Positions 8,336 through 16,368 of a DNA stretch of 35,244 bases are shown here, in pieces; position 1 is the first letter of the stretch; every line of letters starts with the position of its first letter. Below the pieces are notes generated by a model, which did no database searches, was not told the DNA's origin, and saw nothing but the letters and a program-made list of their open reading frames with translations. This stretch comes from an uncultured Desulfobulbaceae bacterium (lineage in GTDB: Bacteria > Desulfobacterota > Desulfobulbia > Desulfobulbales > Desulfocapsaceae), in assembly GCA_903887485.1 (NCBI GenBank), contig CAISPV010000091.1, positions 1-35,244 on the forward strand. The letters are read 5' to 3'. Position numbers and translations under genes: made by a program.

Positions 8336-8639
8336 GAAATATTCCTCCCAGATAGCGGCAGGTGGCAACCGCCCACAACTACAAAACCGGCCACCCCCAT
8401 ATCATCTCCAACCTTCTCCAAAGTCGTAGCAATCGGACTGGACTTACACCATAAATTCAAATAACATGAAGTAGGTTCCCTTATAAAATTCCCAAAAGTC
8501 CATGCGACAAGCTCATGGCAAACGATCGTCGTTGTTGTATTCATTGATTTTTCCATTCGTGGTGAGCCTGTCGATCCACAAACAGGTTTTTTGCAAAAGG
8601 CTCTGTTGCCATTTCATAAAACTGATCAGGGAGAAACTC
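8336..8639. other. Intergenic stretch without a gene
   Basis: About 300 bases with no credible ORF. It holds a weak terminator-like hairpin (CCTGT and ACAGG arms at 8567-8586, then six T) and a short palindrome AACGA-TCG-TCGTT at 8521-8533. I see no convincing sigma-70 or sigma-54 promoter, though the next gene needs one here. Confidence 0.5.
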
Positions 8640-11189
8640 ATGCACTTAAAGCCATTCATTCGCCTGCTGATGCTGATTATTTGCCTGGCCACCACAGCAC
8701 AGCCTCCTACCCAGGCCTACGGCGTGGAACCAGTGAAGATCGGGGTGCTGGCATTCCGCCCCAAACCGCAGACACTGGCGCAATGGCAACCTTTGGCTGT
8801 CGCCCTCAAACAGGCCATACCGGAGCATGATTTCGTGGTGGAGGCGCTCACCTATCCCGAGCTGGAGCAGGCCGTTGCTGCCGGCCAGCTCGATTTTGTA
8901 CTGACCAATTCCGGTCATTATGTGCTCCTGAGAAAGCGTAACGGATTGTCTTCGCCACTCGCCACAGTGCTGGCTGTCAATAAAAATGGCACGCCATCAA
9001 CTCTTTATGGCGGTGTTATAGTCAGTCGGGCGGGACAAGCCAATATCAACACGCTGCGCGACATCAAGGGAAAAACCGTCGCCGTCGTCACCACCGAATC
9101 CCTGGCCGGCTATCAGATGCAGGCGTATGAACTCAGCCGGGCGGGAATTCGTATGCCGCAAGACGTCAAACTGCTCACCACCGGCATGCCCCATGACAAG
9201 GTCGTCGAGGAGGTCCTGGCCGGTCGTGCCGATGTCGGTTTCATGCGCACCGCCGTGCTGGAAGGAATGGAGCACGATGGAAAGCTGGAGATGAAACAGC
9301 TTAAGATTCTCAATCGTCAGAATCTCCCCGGTTTTCCGCAACAACTTTCCACCCGGCTTTATCCAGAGTGGCCGTTTGCCGCCATGCCACATATCGACGA
9401 AAACCTTGCCAGGCATGTGGCCGCCGCACTTCTCATGCTGGAAGAAAATAAGGAGGCCACCCGCGCGATGGATATACACGGCTTTGTCGTGCCTGCCGAC
9501 TACAGCCCAGTGGAAGACCTGCTGCGGGAACTGCGTTTGCCGCCTTTCGAAACTTCGCCTTCATTTACCCTGCAAGACGTCTGGGCGCGCTATCGCTGGC
9601 AGATATTGGAGGCCTTGCTTGCCGGCGGGGTGATCTTCGTCCTGGGAGTAAGTTTGTTGCTGACGAACCGGAGACTGGCAACCAAGCAGCGCAAGTTGCA
9701 AGAGAGTGAGGAGTTCCGGAGACGAGTCTTCGACAGTTCGAGGTTGGCCATCGTGGTGATGGATGCCGTTACTTTCAAGTACATCGATTGCAATCCAGCT
9801 ACGGTACAGATCTATCGCCTCGCCTCTCGCGAAGAAGTGCTGGGAAAGACACCTCTCGATGTTTCCGCGCCAGTGCAATACGATGGCACCCCTGCAGCGG
9901 AGAAAGCCCAATATTATATTGACAAAGCATTGGCCGAGAACGAGGTGTTTTTTGAATGGCTGCACCAGCGCCCTGACGGGGAAGTATGGGATGCTGAGGT
10001 TCAGCTGATCAATTTTTCTGTCGGCCAGCGCCGCCTCCTGCAATTCACCTTGAAGGACATCACCGAGCGCAAGCGGGCATCGGCCAAGATAGCAAGCCTG
10101 TCACTCATCGTCGAAAATTCGCTGAATGAGATCTACATCTTCGACAGAGAATCGTTGCATTTTCTTTATGTCAATAAAGGGGCCCTCAAGAACCTGGGAT
10201 TCACTCAAGAAGAGATGTTATCGTTAACACCGATAGATATTAAACTGCAGTTTACTCCGGAATCATTTTTAGTCGCCATTCAACCCCTCTTAAGCAGTCA
10301 GACAGAGATCCTTAAATTTGAGACGATCCATCAGAGAAAAGACGGGAGTGTCTACGATGTTGAAGTCCATCTTCAGCTGGCCGACTATGAGGGGAAAAAG
10401 GTCTTCGCGGCGATCATACTCGACATCACCGAGCGCAAACAGCTGGAGGCCGAGATCGTGAAGGCCAGGAACCTTGAGTCCCTTGGCATCTTGGCCGGCG
10501 GCATCGCCCACGATTTCAACAATCTATTTCAGGTCCTTCTTGGCAATATCGAGCTTGCCAAGATGAATACCGAGGAATCAAGCAAGGTCTTCCCGTTTCT
10601 GGAGCAAGCGGAACAAGAGTCCAAGCTTGCCACCAGGCTCACCAGCCAGCTTATTGCCTTTTCTCCCGGCGGGAACTTACACCCAATAGCTATCCAGCCG
10701 GCAAGTTACATCAGGGAAGAGGCGGCTTCCACCCTGACCGGTTCTTCTCTGGTGGCTGAATATGATTTGGCCGATACCCTCTGGCCCATCACTGTTGATT
10801 CTTCTCAATTTCGTAACGTCATCAAGCAGATGGTGTTGAATGCCATGGAGGCCATGCCCCCTGATTCAGAAGGCAAGCTCAAGATAATTGCCGTCAATGA
10901 ATCTTTTCCGGAAAATCATGGGAAGCTGCCAGCCCTTGTTCCTGGGAACTATGTGAAAATCTCGGTCCAGGATCAGGGGTCTGGAATCAGTAGCGAGCAC
11001 CTGCCCCGCATCTTCGACCCCTATTTTTCCACCAAGGAGCGTGGCAGCCAGAAGGGTATGGGCCTTGGGCTGGCCCTGTGCGATGCAATTATCAGGAAGC
11101 ACGGTGGAGCGATCACGGTGCAGTCGAAACCGGGCAAGGGAACCACCTTCCATATTTACATCCCGGCCACAGCTGTTATCGATGGATAA
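8640..11189 (+). CDS. Sensor histidine kinase with PhnD-type periplasmic binding domain and two PAS domains
   Basis: An 849-residue membrane kinase. A signal peptide (about 1-28) is followed by a PhnD/SBP-type ligand-binding domain (about 32-300; VKIGVLAFRPKPQTL, DFVLTNSGHYV, LRDIKGKTVAVVTTESLAGYQ). A membrane helix lies at about 322-343. Two PAS domains follow (about 360-480 and 490-600), each ending in the DITERK linker. The kinase core has phosphoacceptor H624 in AHDFNN, an N box (NVIKQMVLNAMEAMP), a G1 box (DQGSGIS) and a G2 box (GMGLGLAL). The start is set by AGGGAG just before the ATG at 8640. Similar PhnD-domain sensors include the tetrathionate sensor TtrS, so a sulfur oxyanion or phosph(on)ate-like ligand is possible but unproven. 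There is no adjacent response regulator; the sigma-54 activator at 12.2 kb is a possible partner. Confidence 0.88.
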   Translation: MHLKPFIRLLMLIICLATTAQPPTQAYGVEPVKIGVLAFRPKPQTLAQWQPLAVALKQAIPEHDFVVEALTYPELEQAVAAGQLDFVLTNSGHYVLLRKRNGLSSPLATVLAVNKNGTPSTLYGGVIVSRAGQANINTLRDIKGKTVAVVTTESLAGYQMQAYELSRAGIRMPQDVKLLTTGMPHDKVVEEVLAGRADVGFMRTAVLEGMEHDGKLEMKQLKILNRQNLPGFPQQLSTRLYPEWPFAAMPHIDENLARHVAAALLMLEENKEATRAMDIHGFVVPADYSPVEDLLRELRLPPFETSPSFTLQDVWARYRWQILEALLAGGVIFVLGVSLLLTNRRLATKQRKLQESEEFRRRVFDSSRLAIVVMDAVTFKYIDCNPATVQIYRLASREEVLGKTPLDVSAPVQYDGTPAAEKAQYYIDKALAENEVFFEWLHQRPDGEVWDAEVQLINFSVGQRRLLQFTLKDITERKRASAKIASLSLIVENSLNEIYIFDRESLHFLYVNKGALKNLGFTQEEMLSLTPIDIKLQFTPESFLVAIQPLLSSQTEILKFETIHQRKDGSVYDVEVHLQLADYEGKKVFAAIILDITERKQLEAEIVKARNLESLGILAGGIAHDFNNLFQVLLGNIELAKMNTEESSKVFPFLEQAEQESKLATRLTSQLIAFSPGGNLHPIAIQPASYIREEAASTLTGSSLVAEYDLADTLWPITVDSSQFRNVIKQMVLNAMEAMPPDSEGKLKIIAVNESFPENHGKLPALVPGNYVKISVQDQGSGISSEHLPRIFDPYFSTKERGSQKGMGLGLALCDAIIRKHGGAITVQSKPGKGTTFHIYIPATAVIDG

Positions 11190-11362
11190 TGGCGGAGGCC
11201 AAATAATCCGTTCACCATGAGTTTATCAAAAGGTATTTACGGCATTGCGCAAGAGGCTCAAGATGGGAGAAGAAATGCCATTGTCTTTTTGCAATCAGAT
11301 GTGATATTTTTTAAATAAGCTCCACTCATATTCTACCGTTCTTTTTGACTGTGCCAACTACT

Positions 11363-11376
11363 AACAGGAACCTGTT
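11363..11376. promoter_or_regulatory. Palindrome upstream of the repeat-protein gene
   Basis: AACAGG-AA-CCTGTT is a perfect 6-bp inverted repeat with a 2-base centre, about 80 bases before the start of the four-repeat protein. TTGACT lies about 18 bases upstream of it, and no clear -10 was found. Candidate operator only. Confidence 0.3.
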
Positions 11377-11456
11377 GTTACAAATGTTATTCAGGAAAGG
11401 CCCTCCGACTCACTGCTGGGTAGAAGGAAAAAACTTCAATTATGGGAGATTCATCC

Positions 11457-11945
11457 ATGGACGAGAAAAAAAACAAATTGGAATCAGTTGAAGACACCAT
11501 GGCGTGCAGTGCCTTTGCCGAGGCCGGAGAACCATGTCCCATCAATACCGGGAAAGAAACAAACGCCGCCTCCCACACAACGACAGAAGAAAAAGAATCG
11601 ATATTGGAAGAGGTCGAAGACACCATGGCCTGCAGTGCTTTTGCTGAGGAAGATGAGCCCTGCCCCGAAGAAAATATCGAGGAAGGATTAATCAGCGCCC
11701 ACACAACTGCAGAAAAAAAAGAATCGGTACAGGAAGTGGTCGAAGACACCATGGCATGCAGCGCTTTTGCTGACTCCAATGAGCCATGCCCCGAAGAAAA
11801 TATCGAGGAAGGATTCACCACATCACAAAAAGCTGCAGAACAAACTGAATCAACCCTGGAATCAGTTGAAAACACCATGGCATGCAGTGCTTTTGCTCAG
11901 TCCGGTGAGCCATGTCCCAAAAATATCGGGGAGAAAAAAGAATAA
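11457..11945 (+). CDS. Acidic protein of four Cys-containing tandem repeats
   Basis: A 162-residue, strongly acidic soluble protein with no signal peptide that I do not recognise. It consists of four imperfect repeats of about 40 residues. Each contains a core reading V-E-(D/N)-T-MACSAFA-x3-EPCP, so every unit has two cysteines separated by nine residues and preceded by Glu/Ser-rich linker. Repeats 2 and 3 share the following EENIEEG linker, pointing to recent internal duplication. The ATG at 11457 is preferred because GGGAG lies eight bases upstream; an in-frame ATG at 11442 is the alternative. It lies between the PhnD-type kinase and the sigma-54 activator and is followed by a strong hairpin, so it is probably its own transcript. 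Eight ordered cysteines could bind metal or serve as a redox carrier, but this is inference. Confidence 0.75.
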   Translation: MDEKKNKLESVEDTMACSAFAEAGEPCPINTGKETNAASHTTTEEKESILEEVEDTMACSAFAEEDEPCPEENIEEGLISAHTTAEKKESVQEVVEDTMACSAFADSNEPCPEENIEEGFTTSQKAAEQTESTLESVENTMACSAFAQSGEPCPKNIGEKKE

Positions 11946-11970
11946 ATTGTAATCCATAAAAAGTTTTTAA

Positions 11971-12015
11971 TCCGAACTCACCTCTGTTTTGTAAAAAATC
12001 AGGGGTGAGTTCGGA
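11971..12015 (+). terminator. Strong hairpin after the repeat-protein gene
   Basis: TCCGAACTCACC at 11971-11982 and GGTGAGTTCGGA at 12004-12015 form a perfect 12-bp stem about 25 bases after the stop codon. No pure T-run follows directly, but a T-rich stretch comes soon after. It probably ends the repeat-protein transcript. Confidence 0.6.
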
Positions 12016-12043
12016 AGCAAAGACAGACTCTTTCTTTTGCTTC
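12014..12043. repeat. Second hairpin next to the terminator
   Basis: GAAGCAAA at 12014-12021 and TTTGCTTC at 12036-12043 form an 8-bp stem sharing two bases with the right arm of the preceding hairpin, so the two structures are mutually exclusive at their border. This could be a back-up terminator. Confidence 0.35.
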
Positions 12044-12204
12044 TCTAAATTTCCATTCATAAAATTACCCTTTGCAAATCCGGCAAGGATCGTGCTATCT
12101 TCGGCAGCATACTTCTTTCGGAAAACACTCTTTCGCCTTGAGCAAAAGAACTTTTCCCTATATTTTTCCTATTATCCATAAAGTACCATTGGGGTTTTTT
12201 CGCT

Positions 12205-13575
12205 ATGACGGATACGGTCACACAAAAAAAACGTATCTACGTCCTTGATGATGAAGTCATCACGGTTCGCCGTCTGGTTCATGCCCTGTCCAAGGATGGC
12301 TACGAGGTGGAAGGATTCGTTACCGCCGCCGAGGCCATTGCCCGCATCAGCAAGACCCCGCCGGATCTGCTGATCACTGACGTCCGCCTGGGGGATGCCA
12401 ATGGCGTGGAGGTACTGCAGCAGGTTAAGGGCATGGCCCCGCAGACCATGGTCATTCTCATGACCGGCTATGCCTCCATCGATCAGGCAGTGCAGGCCAT
12501 CAAGATCGGCGCTTTCAATTACATAGCCAAGCCCTTCCGCCTGGATGATCTGCGCCAGGTGATCCGCGACGCCTTGCAAAGCGCTGGCCATGCCAGTCTA
12601 ATCGGGGATCAAACGACAAACAGCCCGGACCGTTTTGGGGAGATTATTGGCCGTTCCCCTGCCATGCAGGAAATCTTCAAGACCATCAGGCAGGTTGCCG
12701 CCCTCAACTGCAATATCCTGATCCAAGGTGAAAGCGGCACCGGCAAGGAGCTGGTCGCAAGAGCGCTCCATGCGCACAGCGACCGGGCCAGCCATCCCTT
12801 CATTCCCTTTAACTGCGGGGCGTTCAGCGAAGAACTCGTCGCCAATGAACTCTTCGGTCATGAAAAAGGCGCCTTTACCGGCGCCGTCAGCACGAAATTT
12901 GGGCTGCTGGAGACCGCAAACGGCGGCACGGTATTTCTTGATGAAGTAGGTGAGACGCCCATCTCGATGCAGATCAAGATGCTGCGGGTGATCCAGGAAC
13001 GCAGCCTCCTGCGGATAGGCGGAGTCACACCGACGCCGATCGATGTCCGCATCATCGCCGCCACCAACCAGGATATCGAAAGAATGGTGGCCGCAGGCAG
13101 CTTCCGTCAGGACCTCTTTTATCGCCTGAAGGTGGTGATGATTGAGCTCCCACCCCTGCGCAACCGGCAGGAAGACATCCCCCTCCTGGTCGAACACTTC
13201 GTCACTCTTATTGCCACCCAGTTCGGGAAACCAGTACCCAGGATCGACAACTCCTTTCTCAATGCGCTCCTCTCCTATCCCTTCCCCGGCAACATCAGGG
13301 AGTTGCAGAATATCATAGAACGCGCCGTGGCCCTGGCCCGGGAGCCGGTGCTCACGGTCAGGGATCTGCCCCCTGATCTCTTCTTTACCGAGACACGGCC
13401 CCAACCTCCGGAAAAAACCAGCAGCCAGTTGAAAATATTCGAGCAGGAGCATATCTACGAGGTGTACCGCCGCACCGGCTTCAACCAGACGGAAACGGCG
13501 CAGCAACTCGGCATCTCGCGAACCACCCTTTGGCGGCGTCTCAAGGAACTCAATCTCGTTCCCGACAAAAAATAA
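12205..13575 (+). CDS. NtrC-family sigma-54-dependent response regulator
   Basis: A 456-residue enhancer-binding protein with three domains. The receiver (1-125) has phosphoacceptor D59 in LLITDVRLGD and the conserved Lys in YIAKPFRLDD. The AAA+ domain (about 148-380) has Walker A GESGTGKE, the sigma-54 contact loop GAFTGA at residues 222-227, Walker B TVFLDEVGE and the arginine-finger region. A Fis-type helix-turn-helix (about 412-452) reads FNQTETAQQLGISRTTLWRRLKEL. It should activate RNA polymerase-sigma-54. A matching promoter lies about 200 bases downstream of its stop, before the USP-TSUP operon, making that operon the natural target. Its kinase is not adjacent; the PhnD-type sensor at 8.6 kb is the nearest candidate. 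Confidence 0.94.
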   Translation: MTDTVTQKKRIYVLDDEVITVRRLVHALSKDGYEVEGFVTAAEAIARISKTPPDLLITDVRLGDANGVEVLQQVKGMAPQTMVILMTGYASIDQAVQAIKIGAFNYIAKPFRLDDLRQVIRDALQSAGHASLIGDQTTNSPDRFGEIIGRSPAMQEIFKTIRQVAALNCNILIQGESGTGKELVARALHAHSDRASHPFIPFNCGAFSEELVANELFGHEKGAFTGAVSTKFGLLETANGGTVFLDEVGETPISMQIKMLRVIQERSLLRIGGVTPTPIDVRIIAATNQDIERMVAAGSFRQDLFYRLKVVMIELPPLRNRQEDIPLLVEHFVTLIATQFGKPVPRIDNSFLNALLSYPFPGNIRELQNIIERAVALAREPVLTVRDLPPDLFFTETRPQPPEKTSSQLKIFEQEHIYEVYRRTGFNQTETAQQLGISRTTLWRRLKELNLVPDKK

Positions 13576-13626
13576 AACGCGGCCAGGCCGTCTGATTTCA
13601 AAAAAAAACACCCATCAACTCAATGT

Positions 13627-13726
13627 TGTTTCAAAGTGAAACTACTGTTTCAACAAAAAAATCATTTAATTTCATATCGTTATCTACAAAGTGTTTCAAC
13701 TGTTAACAGCACCCAGTTGTTTCAAC
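13627..13726 (+). promoter_or_regulatory. Cluster of four TGTTTCAA repeats, candidate enhancer sites
   Basis: TGTTTCAA occurs at 13627-13634, 13646-13653, 13692-13699 and 13718-13725. The first lies in the perfect palindrome GTTTCA-AAG-TGAAAC (13628-13642). The last lies in GTTG-TTT-CAAC (13716-13726). A CTGTTAACAG palindrome sits between copies three and four (13700-13709). The cluster is about 50-150 bases upstream of a -24/-12 promoter, the usual position for NtrC-type activator sites. Confidence 0.65.
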
Positions 13727-13773
13727 CTTCCATTTTTTACAAAAAGCACGCATTAACAGTAAGATAGGTATTC

Positions 13774-13789
13774 TGGCACAGTCCATGCA
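13774..13789 (+). promoter_or_regulatory. Sigma-54 (-24/-12) promoter for the USP-TSUP operon
   Basis: TGGCAC-AGTCC-ATGCA has the invariant GG (13775-13776) and GC (13787-13788) with exactly ten bases between them, and matches the consensus TGGCAC-N5-TTGCA at all but one position. Transcription should begin near 13800, leaving a leader of about 50 bases before the ATG at 13849. A sigma-54 activator gene lies just upstream. Confidence 0.8.
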
Positions 13790-13848
13790 TAAAGAGCTGC
13801 ACGGTGATGATGCCGCATGGCGTTGCAAGATGGAATAAAGGGGTAATT

Positions 13849-14481
13849 ATGAAGACAGGAGTTGCTCTTCTCCTGAGGGGCTCCCCTGCCGATCTCTCTG
13901 CGACCCTCCATGCCATTGAACTTGCCAAACGAACCACTGGTATCGTGCATGCGGTTTTTATGGAACAGGGAGGGACACACAAGGGAAAAGATCCTGGGAG
14001 GGAGACAGAAAACGATACCCAGCCCCTGGCCGGGCAGTTTATCGCGCTGGCAAGCTGGCTTGGCGATGTGGCAGAGGTGACCGTCCACATCCATCGGCTG
14101 GAGAGCATGGCCGATGAACTGCTGGTCCGGTTTCTCTGCAACTATCGCATCTTCTGCCTCATTCTCGGGGCCGAAGACCGGAGTTCGCTCAAGCGCAAGA
14201 CCGCCTGGATCGAAAGATTACGGCGGCGTCTTGGCGAAAAGGAGGACTGTTTTTTGCCCCAGCTCTGGTCGGTTATTATCCAGCCTTGGGACGATCTCGT
14301 ATTTGCGCGTATCATTGCCGGATTTACACGGGCGGCATGGAGCACCTCTGCTATCGAAATACTGATCAGCAGTCTGCAAAATGGCCTGAAAGGGAGCAGC
14401 ACAGAGAAGGAATCAAAGAAAAAAAGTGTGAAAGGAGGAAAAAATGTACATGTACCTTCCGATAGCCCTCACCAGTGTTAA
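13849..14481 (+). CDS. Universal-stress-protein-like protein
   Basis: A 210-residue soluble protein. The first 145 residues look like a USP fold: an opening strand (TGVALLLRGS), a long helix, a second strand (IVHAVFM), and later IFCLILGAED, like the strand before the nucleotide loop in USPs. The usual G-x2-G-x9-G-S/T ATP loop is not evident, so ATP binding is doubtful. The C-terminal 35 residues are Lys- and Ser-rich and partly imposed by the overlapping next gene. AAAGGGG precedes the ATG at 13849; an upstream ATG at 13804 would lie at the predicted transcription start and is rejected. First gene of the sigma-54 operon, overlapping the permease gene by 38 bases. Confidence 0.62.
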   Translation: MKTGVALLLRGSPADLSATLHAIELAKRTTGIVHAVFMEQGGTHKGKDPGRETENDTQPLAGQFIALASWLGDVAEVTVHIHRLESMADELLVRFLCNYRIFCLILGAEDRSSLKRKTAWIERLRRRLGEKEDCFLPQLWSVIIQPWDDLVFARIIAGFTRAAWSTSAIEILISSLQNGLKGSSTEKESKKKSVKGGKNVHVPSDSPHQC

Positions 14482-15382
14482 TTATTTGGTGGTGATTGGC
14501 TTGGGACTTGCAGTCGGACTTTTGTCCGGTCTCTTCGGCGTGGGCGGAGGATTTCTCATGACCCCGCTGTTAATGATGATCGGCATTCCACCGACCATTG
14601 CTGCGGCAACCGACGCCAACCAGATCGTCGCCGCCTCGGCTTCGGGCACCTTTGCCCACTGGCGCCTCGGCAACGTCGATGTTAAAATGGGAGTCTATCT
14701 CCTTGTCGGCGGTTTTCTGGGCGGCGCAGTCGGTGTCCAGGTTATCAAGCTCCTGCGCGCCACCGGTGGCGCCGACTTTCTGATCAAGATGACCTATGTC
14801 GTCATGCTCGGTCTGGTCGGCTCGTTCATGTTCGTTGAAAGTCTGCACGCCATGCGGAAAAAGAAGGTTGCAAGCGCTGCCCCTGCTGCCCAGGCGAAAG
14901 TGGCAGCACCGGAGAAGAAAAGAAACGGCTTTTTCGCCTCCCTGCCCCTGCAGGTCTATTTTGAAAAATCCGGGGTCACCCATTCCGCTCTGGTTCCCCT
15001 GTTCCTTGGCACTTTTGTTGGTGTCCTGGCGGCGATCATGGGTGTGGGCGGCGGTTTCCTCATGGTGCCGGTAATGGTTTACATGCTGCGCATGCCTATG
15101 CATGTGGTGGTGGGCACCAGCCTTTTCCAGATCCTCTTCACCTGTATTGAGGTCACCTTCCTGCAGGCCTATTCGAACCGTACCGTCGATTTTTTTCTCG
15201 CCCTGCTCCTCCTGTTCGGCTCCGTGTTCGGCGCTCAGATCGGCACTGTGCTCGGTAAAAAACTCCATGCCGACCAACTGAAGATTCTGCTGGCGATCCT
15301 CGTTCTGGCCGTGACCGTGAAAATCGTTCTTGAGCTTGTGTTGCAACCCTCTCTCCTTCTTGCCTATGCAGGAGGTCATTAA
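14444..15382 (+). CDS. TauE/SafE (TSUP) family membrane permease
   Basis: A 312-residue inner-membrane protein with about eight helices in two homologous halves. Each half begins with the TSUP signature: GLFGVGGGFLMTPLL at about 28-42 and AIMGVGGGFLMVPVM near 198-212. A charged cytoplasmic linker of about 35 residues (KKKVASAAPAAQ onward) separates the halves. TSUP proteins move sulfite, sulfoacetate, thiosulfate or other organosulfur anions, and a sulfur anion is a reasonable guess in a sulfate reducer. GGAGG is ideally placed before the ATG at 14444 despite the overlap with the USP-like gene. The next gene follows the stop by one base. Substrate cannot be read from sequence. Confidence 0.9.
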   Translation: MYMYLPIALTSVNYLVVIGLGLAVGLLSGLFGVGGGFLMTPLLMMIGIPPTIAAATDANQIVAASASGTFAHWRLGNVDVKMGVYLLVGGFLGGAVGVQVIKLLRATGGADFLIKMTYVVMLGLVGSFMFVESLHAMRKKKVASAAPAAQAKVAAPEKKRNGFFASLPLQVYFEKSGVTHSALVPLFLGTFVGVLAAIMGVGGGFLMVPVMVYMLRMPMHVVVGTSLFQILFTCIEVTFLQAYSNRTVDFFLALLLLFGSVFGAQIGTVLGKKLHADQLKILLAILVLAVTVKIVLELVLQPSLLLAYAGGH

Positions 15383-15383
15383 T

Positions 15384-16178
15384 ATGAAACTCTCTCTCTT
15401 AACAGTCGTAAAACGATGGACTGCGGTAAGCGCCGCCTTGTGCGGACTCCTCGCCTTGAACGCACCAGCGGCCCAGGCCATCACCTGCGAGGTAACTCCT
15501 CGCGAGATCCCCATCACGCTCTCATACCATGGCGCCAAACTGACCATCACCGGTCAGACTGCCCCTGATGACGATCTGATCCTGAAGATCTCATCGAAAC
15601 CGCATGACACCGCCATGAAACACTATGGCAAGGTCGGGGGACTTGTCTGGATGAAAACAGGAGGCCTGGAATTCAAAGGTGTTCCCGGTGTCTATCTGGT
15701 GAACACCACCAAAGATCTGAACCTCATCCTTTCCGAAACGGAGCGCGATCAGCATCAACTCGGCTATGAGGCCATGGCCAAGGCCACCAAGATCGAAGAC
15801 GACAAGGGGCAGCCTGCCGAAAGGAAGTGGTTTGACGAGTTTACCCGCTTTAAGGAAAAGGAGATGATCTACCAGATCGAGCAAGGGACGATCACCCGCC
15901 AGCACGGCGAGAAAGGCAACACCTTTGAAATCGTCGTCAACTGGCCATACCAGGCGCCTCCCGGGATCTATAACATCGATCTTCTTGCCGTCAACAATGG
16001 CAAGGTCGTGGACAAGGCCGCAACAACCTTTGAGGTGAAACGGGTCGGTATCATTGCCGCCCTGTCAAAAATGGCTGTTGACCAGGCAGCCCTGTATGGG
16101 ATAATGTCTGTTCTCATCGCCCTGGCAGCAGGTACAGCCGTGGGCGCGATCTTCAAAAAAGGCGGCGGCAGCCATTAA
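15384..16178 (+). CDS. TIGR02186-like (Alph_Pro_TM) exported membrane protein
   Basis: A 264-residue protein with a signal peptide (about 1-30, ending in PAAQA), a periplasmic domain of about 200 residues, and one C-terminal membrane helix (about 232-256). The opening of the mature part, CEVTPREIPITLSYHGAKLTITGQ, and the later YQAPPGIYNIDLLAVNNGKVV match the TIGR02186/PF09608 family as I remember it. That family is repeatedly found next to TSUP permeases. It may present substrate to the permease or stabilise it, but its function is not established. AGGAGG precedes the ATG at 15384. Last gene of the sigma-54 operon, followed by a hairpin terminator. Confidence 0.75.
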   Translation: MKLSLLTVVKRWTAVSAALCGLLALNAPAAQAITCEVTPREIPITLSYHGAKLTITGQTAPDDDLILKISSKPHDTAMKHYGKVGGLVWMKTGGLEFKGVPGVYLVNTTKDLNLILSETERDQHQLGYEAMAKATKIEDDKGQPAERKWFDEFTRFKEKEMIYQIEQGTITRQHGEKGNTFEIVVNWPYQAPPGIYNIDLLAVNNGKVVDKAATTFEVKRVGIIAALSKMAVDQAALYGIMSVLIALAAGTAVGAIFKKGGGSH

Positions 16179-16249
16179 CAACAGGTTTTTTTTTCGCCTT
16201 TGGCGACGCAACTCACCTTGCGCTGCCAGCCAAGCCTTGCCGCCAGCAA

Positions 16250-16287
16250 AAACGCACAAGAGAGCATTCAGAGGCTCTTGTGCGTTT
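16250..16287 (+). terminator. Hairpin terminator of the USP-TSUP operon
   Basis: AAACGCACAAGAG and CTCTTGTGCGTTT form a perfect 13-bp stem around a 12-base loop (16263-16274), followed by a T-rich tract. It separates the TSUP operon from the dikinase cluster, which starts about 80 bases later. Read-through is possible because no clear new promoter is visible after it. Confidence 0.75.
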
Positions 16288-16368
16288 CCTTTTCTCTTTT
16301 GGCCTATCCTTCTTCCAGTAGCGGCAACCCCGTCGCTGCCGGAGAAGGGACTGTTGCAAGGACGTGAG

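Noticed and set aside
8502-8639. An N-terminal extension of the PhnD-type kinase from an ATG at 8502.
   Set aside because: The ATG at 8640 has a good AGGAG-type site and directly begins a normal signal peptide; the extension has no homology signal.
11217-11318. A 33-codon ORF in the gap before the repeat-protein gene (MSLSKGIYGIAQ...).
   Set aside because: It has no ribosome-binding site, no recognisable motif and no special codon bias, so chance is the simplest explanation.
11457-11945. Considering the regular repeats here as a CRISPR array or DNA satellite.
   Set aside because: The repeats are in frame, conserved at protein level in the Cys cores and variable in linkers, which fits a coding repeat and not a CRISPR array.
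13804-13848. A longer USP-like protein starting at 13804.
   Set aside because: The predicted sigma-54 transcription start is near 13800, leaving no leader; the ATG at 13849 has a ribosome-binding site and begins the first strand of the fold.
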